A stretch of 64,000 nt of DNA from Haliotis asinina (GCF_037392515.1 NC_090291.1:11712001-11776000), one strand, 5' to 3'. Shown: positions 37,208-48,479, counted from the first letter of the stretch. The notes: generated by a model from the letters alone, not told the origin. Program-made: numbers and translations.

Positions 37208-37792
37208 TATTTCCGTGTTTCATGCGTGACCTAGCGATCCAATCACTTGATTCACCTTGGACTGCTTCTCCACACGCTAGATTTCCCCTCGCGTGTGTGA
37301 CACAATATATAACATTGAACATTATCTTGTTTCTCTTGTTTACGTCTTTTCAAGATACGGAAGCAGGGATGCTGACGAGAGGCGTATGTGCATTTGTGCG
37401 CGCAATGTTGGATTAAAACATAAGCACACTGACATTTCAAAATTTAACTTATTGAGCTGCCCTTACACATAACTCTGCAAAAAAGGAAGTACAATAAGCA
37501 AAATTAGTAGAACCTTCCTTAAACATATACTCTGCAAAAAAAACCAAACAAACGCATAAACAGAAACAAAATTGGAAATAATGAGCTTTCCTGATATTCA
37601 TACATGTTAATACCAAACATAAACTTCATACGTCCAGATGCATAGTGAGTGCTTGGTGCTGGTATAACACGGCCGAGAACACAAAAACACAACCACGTGA
37701 GTGCGTGACAGTCAAACACACTAGAATGAAAAGAAGAAGCAACATGAATTGTTTGGCTATAAAAACCATTAGTTTTCATTTGTCATGGGCTC

Positions 37793-37990
37793 ATGAAGGA
37801 GGCGACCAACTGGATCGGGTGTTCTGGCTCGCTATCTTGGTGGACACGTCACAGGTTCCCAAATGCACAGATCGCTGCTGATGATTACTGAATTGTCTCT
37901 TCCAGACTCGAATATTTACAAATCACCACCATATAGCTGAACTAATGCCGAGTGCGGCGTAAAGCTGAACTCACTCACTCTCTCACTCAG
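37793..37990 (+). mobile_element. F2 repeat in arm B
   Basis: ACTGGATCGGGTGTTCTGGC, CAGGTTCCCAAATGCACAG, ACCATATAGCTGAACTAATG, GCGGCGTAAAGCTGAACTCA. Mirrored at 63,034-63,235. Confidence 0.9.
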
Positions 37991-38484
37991 TTGTCATGAG
38001 ACAGGTTTATGGGGACCAAGGTTAACCATGATCTTCAAGGATAGACTGTTAAGGCCAATTCCTACACTTATAGTGGTCATGTGGTGAGACGTCAATTGTG
38101 AACAACAAACAAAACGTCGCGATGCTTATCTCTATCATCATCATTAGTAACCTGTTTATATCTTATCCGATCAATAACACTGAATGTATTGATTTCACGA
38201 CTTTATAATAAGGTCACTTCACTCTCCATATCAACACACTCATCTTGTTTCCCAGTGTGCTACCTGCTGTACGAAGTGTGTGTACGCTTTAATCATGCTC
38301 GTATTGATAAAGGAATCGGTTAGCCGTACTCATGACGGATGATAAATCTTAATAAGAACGAAGTATTGGCATGTTTTATCTGGACGGTTTCAGGAGCAGA
38401 CATTATTTAGGATCTCACTCCACACACACCAAAACCCTAATTTCTACTTGTAAATCCAAAACACCTGGATTTACGAAGGAGTGG

Positions 38485-38545
38485 TGGGGTAGAAAAGTGG
38501 TTAAATCGTTCGCTGGTCACGCCGAAGACCTGGGCTCAATTCAAC
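38485..38545 (+). mobile_element. F1 head fragment in arm B
   Basis: GTGGGGTAGAAAAGTGGTTA and GGTCACGCCGAAGACCTGG. Mirrored at 62,455-62,535. Confidence 0.8.
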
Positions 38546-38626
38546 ACTGGAAAGCAATTATTCTATTATTGTTTCCATAAGAAAATATTCCAATAACCTG
38601 TCAGGTAAAGATCGTACAAATCACAG

Positions 38627-38781
38627 ACTCATTTCACAAAGTAACCTCTACTAAGTTTAACCTTAACTCCCATTCTTTAACATTGCACTAAGGCTACCTT
38701 TGACTTAGGTAACCTTAGTGCAATGTTAAAGAATGGGAGCTAAGGTTAAAACTTAGTAAAGGTTGCTTTGTGAAAGGAGCC
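38627..38781. mobile_element. Foldback MITE-like hairpin
   Basis: Near-perfect inverted repeat with arms over 70 bp: TTTCACAAAG...CATTCTTTAACATTGCAC on one side and GTGCAATGTTAAAGAATG...CTTTGTGAAA on the other, with almost no loop. The B' copy (62,334-62,445) has one outer arm truncated. Confidence 0.85.
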
Positions 38782-38821
38782 CCTGAACAACTCAAAACAT
38801 TCCAAACGTAATTGAGTACAT

Positions 38822-38880
38822 GAGGTGGGTTTTACGCCGCCTTTATCAATATTCCAGCAAAACCACGGCATTTCATGTGT
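38822..38880 (-). mobile_element. F1 3' fragment in arm B
   Basis: GGTTTTACGCCGCCTTTATC and ATTCCAGCAAAACCACGGC. Mirrored at 62,240-62,298. Confidence 0.8.
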
Positions 38881-39507
38881 CGTACCTGTGTCATACACAC
38901 ATGTATATATAGATGGTGAACCAGGTTATAATCTGCATCGCACATGTATAGTTTGTGCAGAATAGACATAGTTACAATACAGGTGAATCTGCCAAATCCG
39001 GACTCCGTGCAATGCGGCTTTCTCTACAAACCGGACTCCTCGCTTAAAACCTGTAGATTCAGTGTGTTAGCAGCTTTAGGCTTAAACGTCGCATACAGTA
39101 AAGATATACAAACGAATTCAAGTCTCGTTTATATTGATCATTTTAAAATACAAATTGAGCATGTTTAGGCATCTCAACACGTTTGAATTATGTAAAGTGG
39201 GTCATGTTTCTGTTTTGCCGAATAACTATATGCTAGTTTCAGTGATGTACTTGGAATCCTACAAAATTTGGAAAGGATATATTTTCACAGAGATGCATGT
39301 TTCTTAAAGTACTTCCTTTGATCGATAGATGCAGCTGTTCTTGTGATGGGATCGAGCTGAAGATAGATTTACTTACAACAGACACATCTGTTTGTGAGTG
39401 CAGAGCTATTCGTTTCTGTCAGATGGGCCAGTACTGGATATTTTAAACGTTTGAAGATTCAGATGTTATTTCGGACGGAGGATGTAGCATGCGGCTTACA
39501 TATTTGA

Positions 39508-39580
39508 CTTATGACCAGATTGTTTACAGACCGCTCCCATATGGATGGAATATTGCTGAGTGTGGCGTTAGACTATAAAT
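39508..39580 (+). mobile_element. F2 3' fragment in arm B
   Basis: TTGTTTACAGACCGCTCCC, GGATGGAATATTGCTGAGTG, TGGCGTTAGACTATA. Mirrored at 61,548-61,625. Confidence 0.8.
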
Positions 39581-40171
39581 GAAACTTATTTTATCTTCAA
39601 ATTGGTTTAAGTGACAATCGTAAAGTGACAGAACCGGACGTGATTATCCTTTATTTTGCGAACACCAGATGTCGTCTCCGATTTTTCAGACTCATTCAGA
39701 AATACTATTTAAACCGCCATTTCGAATCTGTTTGGGTCGATAAACGGAACTGGTGTTTTTCTCTCGTGTTGACGTTGAACATCATTTCTTATAAGTCATA
39801 AATACTTTTTATTGCAATCGACATGCATTTAACTGTCATCTGTCATCATATTACACATATGGGCTTGAGATGAACATTTCAATTTATAATTTCTGCAATC
39901 CCTGACAAATATTTGTAAAATGCACACATCAAAAACGAACTTAAACACTTAAATACGTGCGTATTTAGTCCTTCGCCATCCTGTACTGCTATCTGAGAAA
40001 TGACACTCAACACCCGAGGCACGACGTCACAAAACAAGGCATGCACTCTCACCAAAAGCGAGTTGGGGGTTAATATCCTGATGACGCAAGCAAGGGAGTG
40101 AGGCAGGTGGGGATGAAGGAGTGGGGCGATGGAGGGGGAGTGGAAATTAATATCTAGCTTTGACAAGAAGT
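39581..40171. other. Arm B intergenic sequence
   Basis: No gene seen; mirrored at about 60,970-61,547. Confidence 0.4.
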
Positions 40172-40275
40172 GTTTTGGGGTTTTTTGGGTTTTTTTGGTT
40201 TTTTTTGGTTGTTTTTTTTTTGGGGGGTGGGGGGTGGGGGGTGGGGGGAGTTTTTTTGGGGGTGGGGGTGGGGGA
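40172..40275 (+). repeat. G/T-rich tract present in arm B only
   Basis: Runs of T and G culminating in several G5-G6 runs separated by single T (40,221-40,275), an ideal G-quadruplex pattern. The mirrored site near 60,945-60,965 has no such tract. The frame across it is low-complexity translation. Confidence 0.85.
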
Positions 40276-40917
40276 GTTTATGGAAAACAGCAGAAATCAA
40301 TTTCATGATTTTACTTCAAGAAAGGCCCGGAGATAGGGGACCTCATCGTTCATGGTTATTGCATCAACGTTCTAATTTGAATTTGACGTGCTCGGGTGAT
40401 CTCTCACCCTACGTCTTTATCAAGTGCTGCAATTACACATGTTTCGACAAAAACGTTAACGTGTCTTATATCAAATCAGTAGAAAACAGGACGGGAAGAG
40501 TGACAGGAAGTGTTGCCATGTTTTCGTGTTAGTGTTGAGGTATAAAGTTAGCTATCTATCAAAACTGTCAAAGAAACATCGTTTCCACGACGCCAGAACT
40601 TCAGAAAATTAAATTATGTCTGTGGTAATAAAATAAGTATTTTTTGCCATGAAAAAAAAAATGGAAAATTGTAATGAAGTTTTATATGATCTTTCAGTGA
40701 TGACACTGAAACGAGCAATCTGGCTGCATACACTTAAAGTCATCAATTTAGAGTATGACAAAGACGAGATTGCTAATCAGAGTCAATGGAGACAGATCGA
40801 ATGTCAGCAGCGTATTTTTTTGTCCAGACGATGCATTTAGCAAAAGAGGTTTTTAATAGGAATATGATAAATATGAAATGTATTTCAGCGAGATGTTCTT
40901 CATGACGAACTTAGGCA

Positions 40918-40985
40918 GAGCTAGAGAAGCTTAATGGTTTAACCGGTCGCTCGTCCCGCCTAAGACACAGGTTCAATTCCTCAAG
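40918..40985 (+). mobile_element. F1 head fragment in arm B
   Basis: TTAATGGTTTAACCGGTCGC, B box GGTTCAATTCCTC. Mirrored at 60,255-60,330. Confidence 0.75.
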
Positions 40986-41054
40986 TTGTACGTATTCTGT
41001 TCTACGCTTCCCGTCCTATTTCCCATTTCATTTCATGCCCTGCATTTTTTTATT

Positions 41055-41135
41055 TCGATGCAATATCTCAGCTATAAGGTGGCGGCCTATTAATAAGGCA
41101 GTCAAGTGATCGACATCATGAACATCGATCTGCTC
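41055..41135 (-). mobile_element. F2 fragment in arm B
   Basis: CAGCTATAAGGTGGCGGCC, AGTGATCGACATCATGAAC. Mirrored at 60,075-60,150. Confidence 0.75.
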
Positions 41136-41271
41136 AACAGGTATACGAAAACATGCATCAGCGACATCAGCGAACATGGGGCAGTCTTGAAAATACGATC
41201 TTATCTCACTAAGACACCACTATATCTACTGCAGCGTAAAACAATATTCAACCACTTAAAAACTTTTATTG

Positions 41272-41530
41272 TATTCTTACATACGGTGACGTGACGTATC
41301 ACTGCAATAATGTGCAAAGCGGCGTAAAAAATGTTCAGCACTTAACAATTTTGGTTGTATTCTTACATACGGTGACTTGATGTATCACTGCAAAAATGTC
41401 CAAAGCGGCGTAAAAGTAAAAAATGTTCAGCACTTAACAACTTTGGTTGTATTCTCACATACGGTGACTTGAAGTATTACTGTAATATTGTGTAAAGCGG
41501 CTTAAAACCATATTCAGCCACTTCACAGTT
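41272..41530 (+). repeat. Three-unit tandem array derived from SINE tail
   Basis: Units of about 85-94 bp, each with TTCTTACATACGGTGAC, GTATCACTGCAATAATGTGC and AAAGCGGCGTAAAA. B' has two units (59,780-59,965). Confidence 0.85.
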
Positions 41531-42025
41531 TGTTTGTTTTTTCACCCACGCAGGGTGCAAGACGTGCATCATTTGAATACCGTACAAAGCGGTGGACCCA
41601 AAGGACTCACTAATTGAAATTCATCCTCTCTCCCACTGGCGAATCAGGCCATCATCAAGTTCTTCATCATGTCCAACAGATGAGAACTGTATAGGCGATA
41701 ATAATGAACGATCTTGAATTATTCATTTATTGTTTATGTATCAACTTGAATAGCCCCACAGGCACAACAATGAGTCCCCCGACTCATACCTAAACGCCTT
41801 ATCGTCTAGGTTCTGTTTACGTTAACAGGGAGTGTATTCGTTGGCGAGTTGTTATGCACGAAATGGCATTACTTTGTTGACATAGCAGTCTGTGCTGAAA
41901 TTCAGAACAGATATCCTAAACTGAATTCTTTTTGAGATCAGAAATGTCAGTAATAGTTCCTTATTTCCTTTATCAGTTATTATTCATTTTCTCTTTTTAG
42001 CATATTTGATCAATATATTAATGAT
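41531..42025. other. Inner end of arm B
   Basis: No gene seen; mirrored at 59,287-59,770. Confidence 0.4.
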
Positions 42026-42733
42026 ACTTTTACGGCAGCGTATTAGGGCCACGGTGAAAATTTTTTTTGGTGTCACTATCTCCTACGTAGGACTTACTAT
42101 CTCCTACGTAGGGCTTACTATTTCCTACGTAGGACTTGTTATCTCTTAAGTAGGACTTAGTATCTCCTACGTAGGACTTAATATCACCTACGTAAGACTT
42201 ACTATCTGCTACGTAGGAGTTAGTATCTACTATCTACGTAGGAGATAGTAAGTCCTACGTAGGAGATAGTAAGTCCTACGTAGGAGATACTAAGTATTAA
42301 ATCCTACGTAGGAGATACTAACTCCTACGTAGGAGATAGTGACACCAAAACATGTTTTCACCGTGGCCCTAATACGCTTCTGTATGAAACAGAGAAGATA
42401 ACGGCTGGTGGCAGTTTTAGCTTCCGTACTTTCAGTTTCAAACTTTGGTGGAATCTGAAGTAACTTGAAGTGAGAACTGTGTATACTCCTACTTAATATC
42501 ACCTACGTAAGACTTACTATCTTCTACGTAGGAGTTAGGAATGCTATCTCCTACGTAGGAGTTAGTAACTACTATCTACGTAGAAGATACTAAGTCCTAC
42601 GTAGGTGATAGTAAGTCCTACGTAGGTGATAATAAGTCCTACGTAGAAGATACTAATTCCTACGTAGGTAATAGTAAATCCTACGTAGGATATAGTGACA
42701 CCAAAAACTTTTTTCACCGTGGCCCTAATACGC
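42026..42733. mobile_element. TACGTA foldback element at the B/A' junction
   Basis: Terminal inverted repeats GCGTATTAGGGCCACGG (42,038 on) and its complement (42,355-42,377) enclose about a dozen units of roughly 21 bp (CTATCTCCTACGTAGGACTT), which switch orientation near 42,215-42,235. A partial tandem duplication repeats the right half and its terminal repeat (ending 42,733), separated by 105 bp of arm A' sequence. About 20 TACGTA cores in all, each inside a CCTACGTAGG-type palindrome. No coding capacity. Confidence 0.85.
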
Positions 42734-42842
42734 TTCTGTATGAAACAGAGAAGATAACGGCTGGTGGCAGTTTTAGCTTCCGTACTTTCAGTTTCAAACT
42801 TTGGTGGAAGTTGCAGTAACTTGAAGTGAGAACTATGTATAC
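42379..42842. repeat. Tandem duplication at the inner end of A'
   Basis: The 105-bp segment beginning CTTCTGTATGAAACAGAG occurs at 42,378-42,483 and again at 42,734-42,840, with a TACGTA array between, so about 356 bp was duplicated in tandem. Confidence 0.85.
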
Positions 42843-42944
42843 TAGTTATGTCAAACAACTGGAATCACGGTACCGATTTTGAAAACCGATTCTTGGTTTT
42901 CCCGTTCATGATATGTAAACAGATATGATCATTATTGCTGTAAG

Positions 42945-43182
42945 GGAGTGAGTGAGTGAGGTTTTATGCCGTTTTTAACAATAATCCAGCTAAACCACGG
43001 CTGAGGACGCCAGAAATGGGCTTCACACATTGTAACCATGCTAGCTATTCTCGAAACGTTCTTAGCCCCACGAACTTCTTAAGATCATTCTTAAGCCCAA
43101 AGTTAAGAATTCTTAGGACTACGAACGTTTCGAGAATAAGGGCCAATGTTCGGAGTAGAATACGGGGTCTTCGTCGTGACTT
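42945..43182 (-). mobile_element. F1 SINE interrupted by a MITE
   Basis: GTGAGTGAGTGAGGTTTTATG start, CCAGAAATGGGCTTCACAC, then the 105-bp MITE, then the CGGGGTCTTCGTCGTGACTT head remnant. Matches 12,017-12,148. Confidence 0.85.
43041..43145. mobile_element. 105-bp MITE with ATG target duplication
   Basis: Inverted ends share TATTCTCGAAACGTTC; flanked by ATG at 43,038-43,040 and 43,146-43,148. Arm A reads through the empty site (GAACATGGTTACAATG), so this is a clean insertion. A 3-bp target duplication fits PIF/Harbinger-type elements among others. Confidence 0.85.
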
Positions 43183-43183
43183 C

Positions 43184-43226
<43 letters not shown>

Positions 43227-43257
43227 GTGATGGTGATGATTGTGATGGTGATGATTG

Positions 43258-43313
<56 letters not shown>

Positions 43314-43325
43314 GTGATGATGATG
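43183..43325 (+). repeat. (GAT)n microsatellite, expanded in A'
   Basis: About 45 near-perfect GAT units with a few GGT/TGT interruptions. The mirrored site in arm A (12,003-12,016) has only about four units. Poly-Asp, poly-Met, poly-Ser and poly-Ile frames across it are repeat translation. Confidence 0.95.
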
Positions 43326-43744
43326 CTGTTTCTGCGCACATGACTTGGTCCAAGGTCAATTGTGTGTGTAAATGTGGAAGTCATGAATGATGATAAATGT
43401 GTATCACACTCCATCACACGTTATCAAGTGCAAAACATCGCCGACAACGTGTCCCGAGGAATGGTACGCTATAGTTCATTTAACTCAGAAAATAGCCCCA
43501 AACGATGTTTTGAGCTGCGTTACACTTGTCTGTAGGTCAAATCCACACAGTGTTAAAACTGGGCTCTTTAACAACCCGTACGAGGCCCTAGACAGAGAAC
43601 TGCTCTATAGTGCCGCGGTTGTTGCTGTAGGCGTTGGTGCTTGATGGTGCAGATTGAAATGTCACTATCGCCCTGTAAATATTCTTTTTTCATGGACATA
43701 TGGTATACGACTGATGTCTGTAACTGGGGTTTTTAAACAATTTG

Positions 43745-44220
43745 GGGACAGGAAGACCATTCCTCATTGACCCCCATTGCCGTTCTCTACAGCTCCTATT
43801 TCTTACTGCAACCACATCAACTACGCTTCCTGATACTGTCACCCTACATCCCCCGCAGTCCCCCTTCCTCTATCTTATACACTATCCTTATCCGACTATG
43901 CCTACTTCTATCCTGTCTTCTATCATCTACCCACCTCTATCCTCTCCACTGTCCGTATCCGACTATAATCACTTCTATTAGACCCACTTCTATAACCGAT
44001 CATACTCTACCCTACCCTTATCAACCTAATCCCACCATCTACCCCATACCTGACTCTAATCCTCTGTACTTCTTCTAATGAGCTACCCCTATCTTACATC
44101 CCCAACCCACCCTCACCCATCTTCACGTGCATCCTACACCCATCCCTCCATACCCCTACCCATAATCTCATTCACTTTAAATCTAATATATCTAACAATA
44201 CATAATCCCCATCTGTGGCA
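43745..44220 (-). repeat. Pyrimidine-rich tract of module copy 3
   Basis: CCCTACCC and CTCTATCC-rich run; complement of the purine tract at 11,180-11,590 and longer than it. Confidence 0.7.
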
Positions 44221-44504
44221 CTCCATCCATGTCTCGAAATAGGTACAGCTCGATTAAGTTTCGATTACCACCCTCCACCAATGACCAACGAGTTGACCAT
44301 ATCGGTAGTGTTTGTTTATACGTCTATATCTCCAGCAGGCAAAAACATCCGTGTTCCTCGTTTAACTATACTTCTCCATGTTACGGAAATAGCACCACGA
44401 TAACAAGTACGATTGCCTGTGGGGTATCCGGGAGTACATGCACCTCTGAGCAGTTTACACAAGGTCGTTAAGGCAGACTCGATGTGTTTGTTTTGGGATT
44501 AAGG

Positions 44505-44640
44505 AGCATTCAGCAATATTTGGATGCATGGCGAGTGTCTAGGAGTAGTCGAGGCTCAATCAGACAATCCAGTGATCAACAGCATGATCCCGTAAGTGGC
44601 CTCTTACGAGAAGTATGGGTTACTGAATCTCAATCTAACC
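44505..44640 (-). mobile_element. F2 repeat in A'
   Basis: AGACAATCCAGTGATCAACA and AGAAGTATGGGTTACTGAA; partner of 10,765-10,905. Confidence 0.75.
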
Positions 44641-45107
44641 AAGAACGAGACGTGTAAAGATACACTGATCGGAAATCTAGATATGAGACCCGTTCTGTTA
44701 ATCCATTCGTCAGCCAGGTCTACACGACTTCTGACAGATGGTCTTGATATTGTTGATCTATAGCGGCCTAAAATAATACTATTGTGTTCTCAGTGGTGGG
44801 TTTTATTGTGTGATCGTCAGCCATTTTGTAACGGTACATCTGCCGGGACCAGACCGGTTTCTGGTGTCAGACAATTCGAGTTGTGTCCCTTAGGTTAGCC
44901 AGGAGCTTATGGTTATGATTCTAAGTTAGTAACATCAACTCGTACCAATGTGTTTCACCAGGATCAACATGTACAAGAAAGCTTCCTACAACACCAGGAT
45001 GAGATTATGTATTATAATTCAAATAAATTTAAATGGCGTACTCACTCTCACAAAGCTGCATACACTATGGGCGAGGATACATGTTTGTGCCCACTGAGCT
45101 CTGCAAG

Positions 45108-45272
45108 AGGGCAACAGGGTAGACTAGCTTGTGATTAAAGCGTTGGCTCGTCACGCAGAAAACCTGGGTTGGATTCCCACATGAGTAGAATTAGTGAAGC
45201 TCATTTCCTGTGTCTCCCACCGTGATATTGCTGACATACTGCTAAATACGGCGTAAAACTGAACCCACTCAT
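45108..45272 (+). mobile_element. F1 SINE, full length, in A'
   Basis: GGGTAGACTAGCTTGTGATT, CGTTGGCTCGTCACGCAGAA, GTGATATTGCTGACATACTG, TACGGCGTAAAACTGAACCC. Confidence 0.9.
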
Positions 45273-45749
45273 TTCTCTACAGGAATCGTAAATAATGGCT
45301 TAGATGTTTCAACCTCTACAGATAATTCCAGGGCGTATGTTGATGTCGTAAGTGGGTGTCTAAGTCAAGATGAGCTGAGAGTTACACACGTCTTAGCACC
45401 AGATCCAAAAGGTGACTGGGTCAGTGCCCCGCAGACAGAAGACAAGACAGGACTTGTAAATGTTGTTATTGTTGTTGTGATGGAGACTGATTTGTTGGTG
45501 CGGGATGCCTGCTCCTCATCTATAAATCACGAGCGTCAATTTCCAAACTGACTTACATATACGACACTGCATCTAGGGTTTAAATAGTGTAGAACATCAA
45601 CATTGAGGTGTTCAGTGAGTGAGGTATAGTTTTAATGTTTTGTTTGTGTGGGTGGGCGTAGTCACAAGGTAGTTTTGTCTGATTGACGCATTACTGTTAG
45701 CAAGTGCTCGGTGACCTCCATCGGGCCTATAATGTCACAAAGGACCGCA

Positions 45750-46085
45750 TCAATGCTTGAAGCTGACCTATGTCAATAACACGGGAACCTGTGTGAATGA
45801 TAGGCGGGCCCATGTCAGTTTTACAAACGTCAATGTCAGTTCACGAGAACCTTTGTCAGTTCTGAGTGGGATGTTGTCAAACCCACGAGGACCTTTCAGT
45901 TTCACAAATGTCAATGTCAATTTCACAAAAACCATTGTCAGTTTTACGAGGACTTATTTTGGGTGAAAATTCACGAAGGACTTAAGTATATTTAATTTCG
46001 TGTTTACCGATTGTTAATTTCTCAAGGGCCTATTGTCATTGTAACAACTGACTTTATCAGTTTCACGAGTGCCCTTCCGTCCTTG
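45750..46085 (+). repeat. GTCAGTTTCACGAG minisatellite in A'
   Basis: Mirror of 9,055-9,425 with a few units gained and lost. Confidence 0.6.
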
Positions 46086-46139
46086 ATGAGGGACATGCCA
46101 ATATCACGATAGCTACGTCCGAGTCTCAAGGCCACCCAG

Positions 46140-46295
46140 GAGGACAGGGTAGCCTAAAGTTAAAGCCTTCCCTCGTCACACTGAAAACCCGGGTTCGATT
46201 CCCCTCATGGTTGCAATGTGTGAAACCCATTTTTGGTGTTTTCCACCGTAATATTACTGGAATATTGCTAAAATCGGCGTAAAACCTTACTCACC
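46140..46295 (+). mobile_element. F1 SINE, complete, in A'
   Basis: GGGTAGCCTAAAGTTAAAGC, CCCGGGTTCGATTCCCC, CCGTAATATTACTGGAATAT, ATCGGCGTAAAACC. Its arm A partner is truncated. Confidence 0.9.
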
Positions 46296-48479
46296 AAACC
46301 ATCAAACCATCACAGTGATATGAGGAATAGTTAACAGTGATGTCTTATCTTACGTCCTTTACCCCAGAGACTATGCTCCACATACGGACTCATTGGCCGC
46401 GGTTGTCAAAGATGACAGAACATCCAGATCCGTTTACAAACCGACACTCAAGGATTTTCTGAAGGCCAATACAGGACATTGTCCAATGACATAGATATTT
46501 TAAGATTCCGTTTCACAGAAAATATATAATGTGGCTGACCCGTAACTGTCCACAGAAACATACGTGTACACTTGTAACTGAAGCGGTTGTTAGATAAGTG
46601 GGTGATTAAACAATTCTTTACCTATTTCAGGGCTCAGAAACCATGAATATGAGACGATGAGACTATAAGTCGTTCTCTCGAAGATGGACTGTGTGTCTGT
46701 ACCTTCAATCTAACTTTATAGACAAAATTAAATTCTTAACGTATCGTTGAGTACCTAGATTTGCAATGTAATAACCTCATACAAATGATCTGGCTTTGCA
46801 TGTATTTGTGACAGACTCCACAATGCGGTCATCTGAGGCTCACCTTTTCGTGATCACTCTATACCATCACAATTTGATAATTATTCGATTAATTCTGTCT
46901 TTTGCTACTAATATCAGTGCAGAAGGGATTAAACGTTTACATATGAATATGTGTGGAAATATGATGCAAAACTATAAAGTATTAACCATGTTAACTATAT
47001 ACTCTCACCAAAAAGAAACGATTACGAAGTGTCAGAAGACCCTGTTCTGGCCATGTGCTGCGACGGTTCGTATGATGAGCCACGCTTTCTGCTTCAGTTC
47101 CGTGAAGTAAGAGCGCGTGTCTTCTAGACTTCAAACTACATGCGTGTCCTTCCTGGTTGTCTGATATGGTGGTGAGAATGTCATGATGTGGGAGGTGATT
47201 TCCTACAGGCAGAATTCGAAATCTAATTCAAGCGGCGTCCCAGAATGAATTTGAATGCTCTTGAATTCAAAGACTTATTGAACCCATCCTGAGACGGCGC
47301 TGAGTTGTCTGGGAGCACATGATGACCACAACAGATATGAAACACAACGCCCAACTAGGAACAGTCGCCCTGACCTTTTGAGCTTTATATAAGCTGTACA
47401 TGTAAAAACACATGGGATCTTACGTACTACGAAATGTGATGGCATCTGATCAATATTACGTGTGTTATCTCAATTTACAATTAGAAGGTATAATCCGTCA
47501 AAATACATCTATGCGGGGGTTTTTTGGAAAGTATATTTCCGCTGGTATTCATGTCATGTGTCAAGTGATAATTCTGCATAAACACAAACAACAGAAAACA
47601 GAACGACCTTGCCTGCCTTCTTTAGACAAATTGAAAAAAGTTATGGTACACGACATTTCCAGTTTTGATGTTTTATAGAAAGGGTGGAGTCTTGAAACCC
47701 AGAACATATTCTCTTACATGACATATTTGTAGGACTTCAATACGGTGTTATTCACGTGAAGAGGTCAGTCCTAGCAGTCAAAACAATTCATCTTTCACGA
47801 ACGTGTTCCGTCTAACCTACTGGAACAAGCATGTATTTCTTTAGCAACCCACGCTTGTACCTCCTTGAAAATAACGATTTTCATTGGCTTTCAGCAACCG
47901 ATGGTTGTCATTAGAGACAGCATCATGTTAGGTTGATACACGAGTGACATCGGTGACCATTTTGTCAATCACTGGATTGTCTGGTTCTCTCACAAGTATA
48001 TGGATCAATGCCATAATCTGAAATATCTTTAACACGCACAATATCCGCCCCAAGTCCTGATGATTTGGGTACCCCATAAAAGAGTTGCTTGCTTGTTTTC
48101 TCCTTTCTAAGGGCGTCTATGCCAGGGTGATCATGACCTTTGACACATGAAAGCTGACAAAAAGTAACACAATAACTCTTTTCATGAGATAATTGGTATT
48201 TTTTGACTGTACTGAAAAAGATATACTGAACAAAACAACGGGAATGTTTATACAAAACGTGCAACATTGCTTTAATTCCTTACATACATAACTCTCTCTC
48301 ACTGGTGACAGAATACGAAGGTTAGTTTACCGTTACAAACATGTCGAAGCAACGGTTCTCTCTCACACCCAGACGTATATTACCATGAACGTATCTTAAA
48401 ACCAAGAACTCTAATTAATCTATCCGCTTTCCATTACTAGTTAATATTCGTTGCACTCTTTCTGAAAAATATATATGTA
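46296..48479. other. Arm A' intergenic sequence
   Basis: No gene seen; mirrors 5,991-8,911 without the two arm A-only inserts. Confidence 0.45.

Larger units (their letters stand above)
37030..42025 (+). repeat. Arm B of a second inverted duplication
   Basis: Matches the reverse complement of 59,287-64,000. Shared landmarks in order: the divergent small ORFs near 37.2 kb, the F2 repeat at 37.8 kb, the hairpin MITE at 38.6 kb, SINE fragments at 38.5, 38.8, 39.5, 40.9 and 41.1 kb, and the tandem array at 41.3-41.5 kb. Homology stops near 42,025 (ATTAATGAT), just before the foldback element. The left limit is unknown because the partner is cut by the window end. Confidence 0.9.
42385..45470 (-). 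repeat. Module M, copy 3 (inverted)
   Basis: Reverse complement of 9,733-12,340. It stops at the foldback element, losing about 200 bp that copies 1 and 2 share beyond CTCTGTTTCA. Confidence 0.8.

Noticed and set aside
40170..40532. 120-codon frame starting Met-Phe-Trp-Gly
   Set aside because: Its N-terminal third is the T/G homopolymer tract and the rest is not open in B'.
41106..41294. 62-codon frame shared with B' (59,909-60,097)
   Set aside because: It starts in an F2 repeat and runs into the SINE-derived tandem array.
42956..43417. Frames rich in Asp, Met, Ser or Ile, the longest 144 codons
   Set aside because: All come from the GAT microsatellite and the flanking SINE read in different frames.
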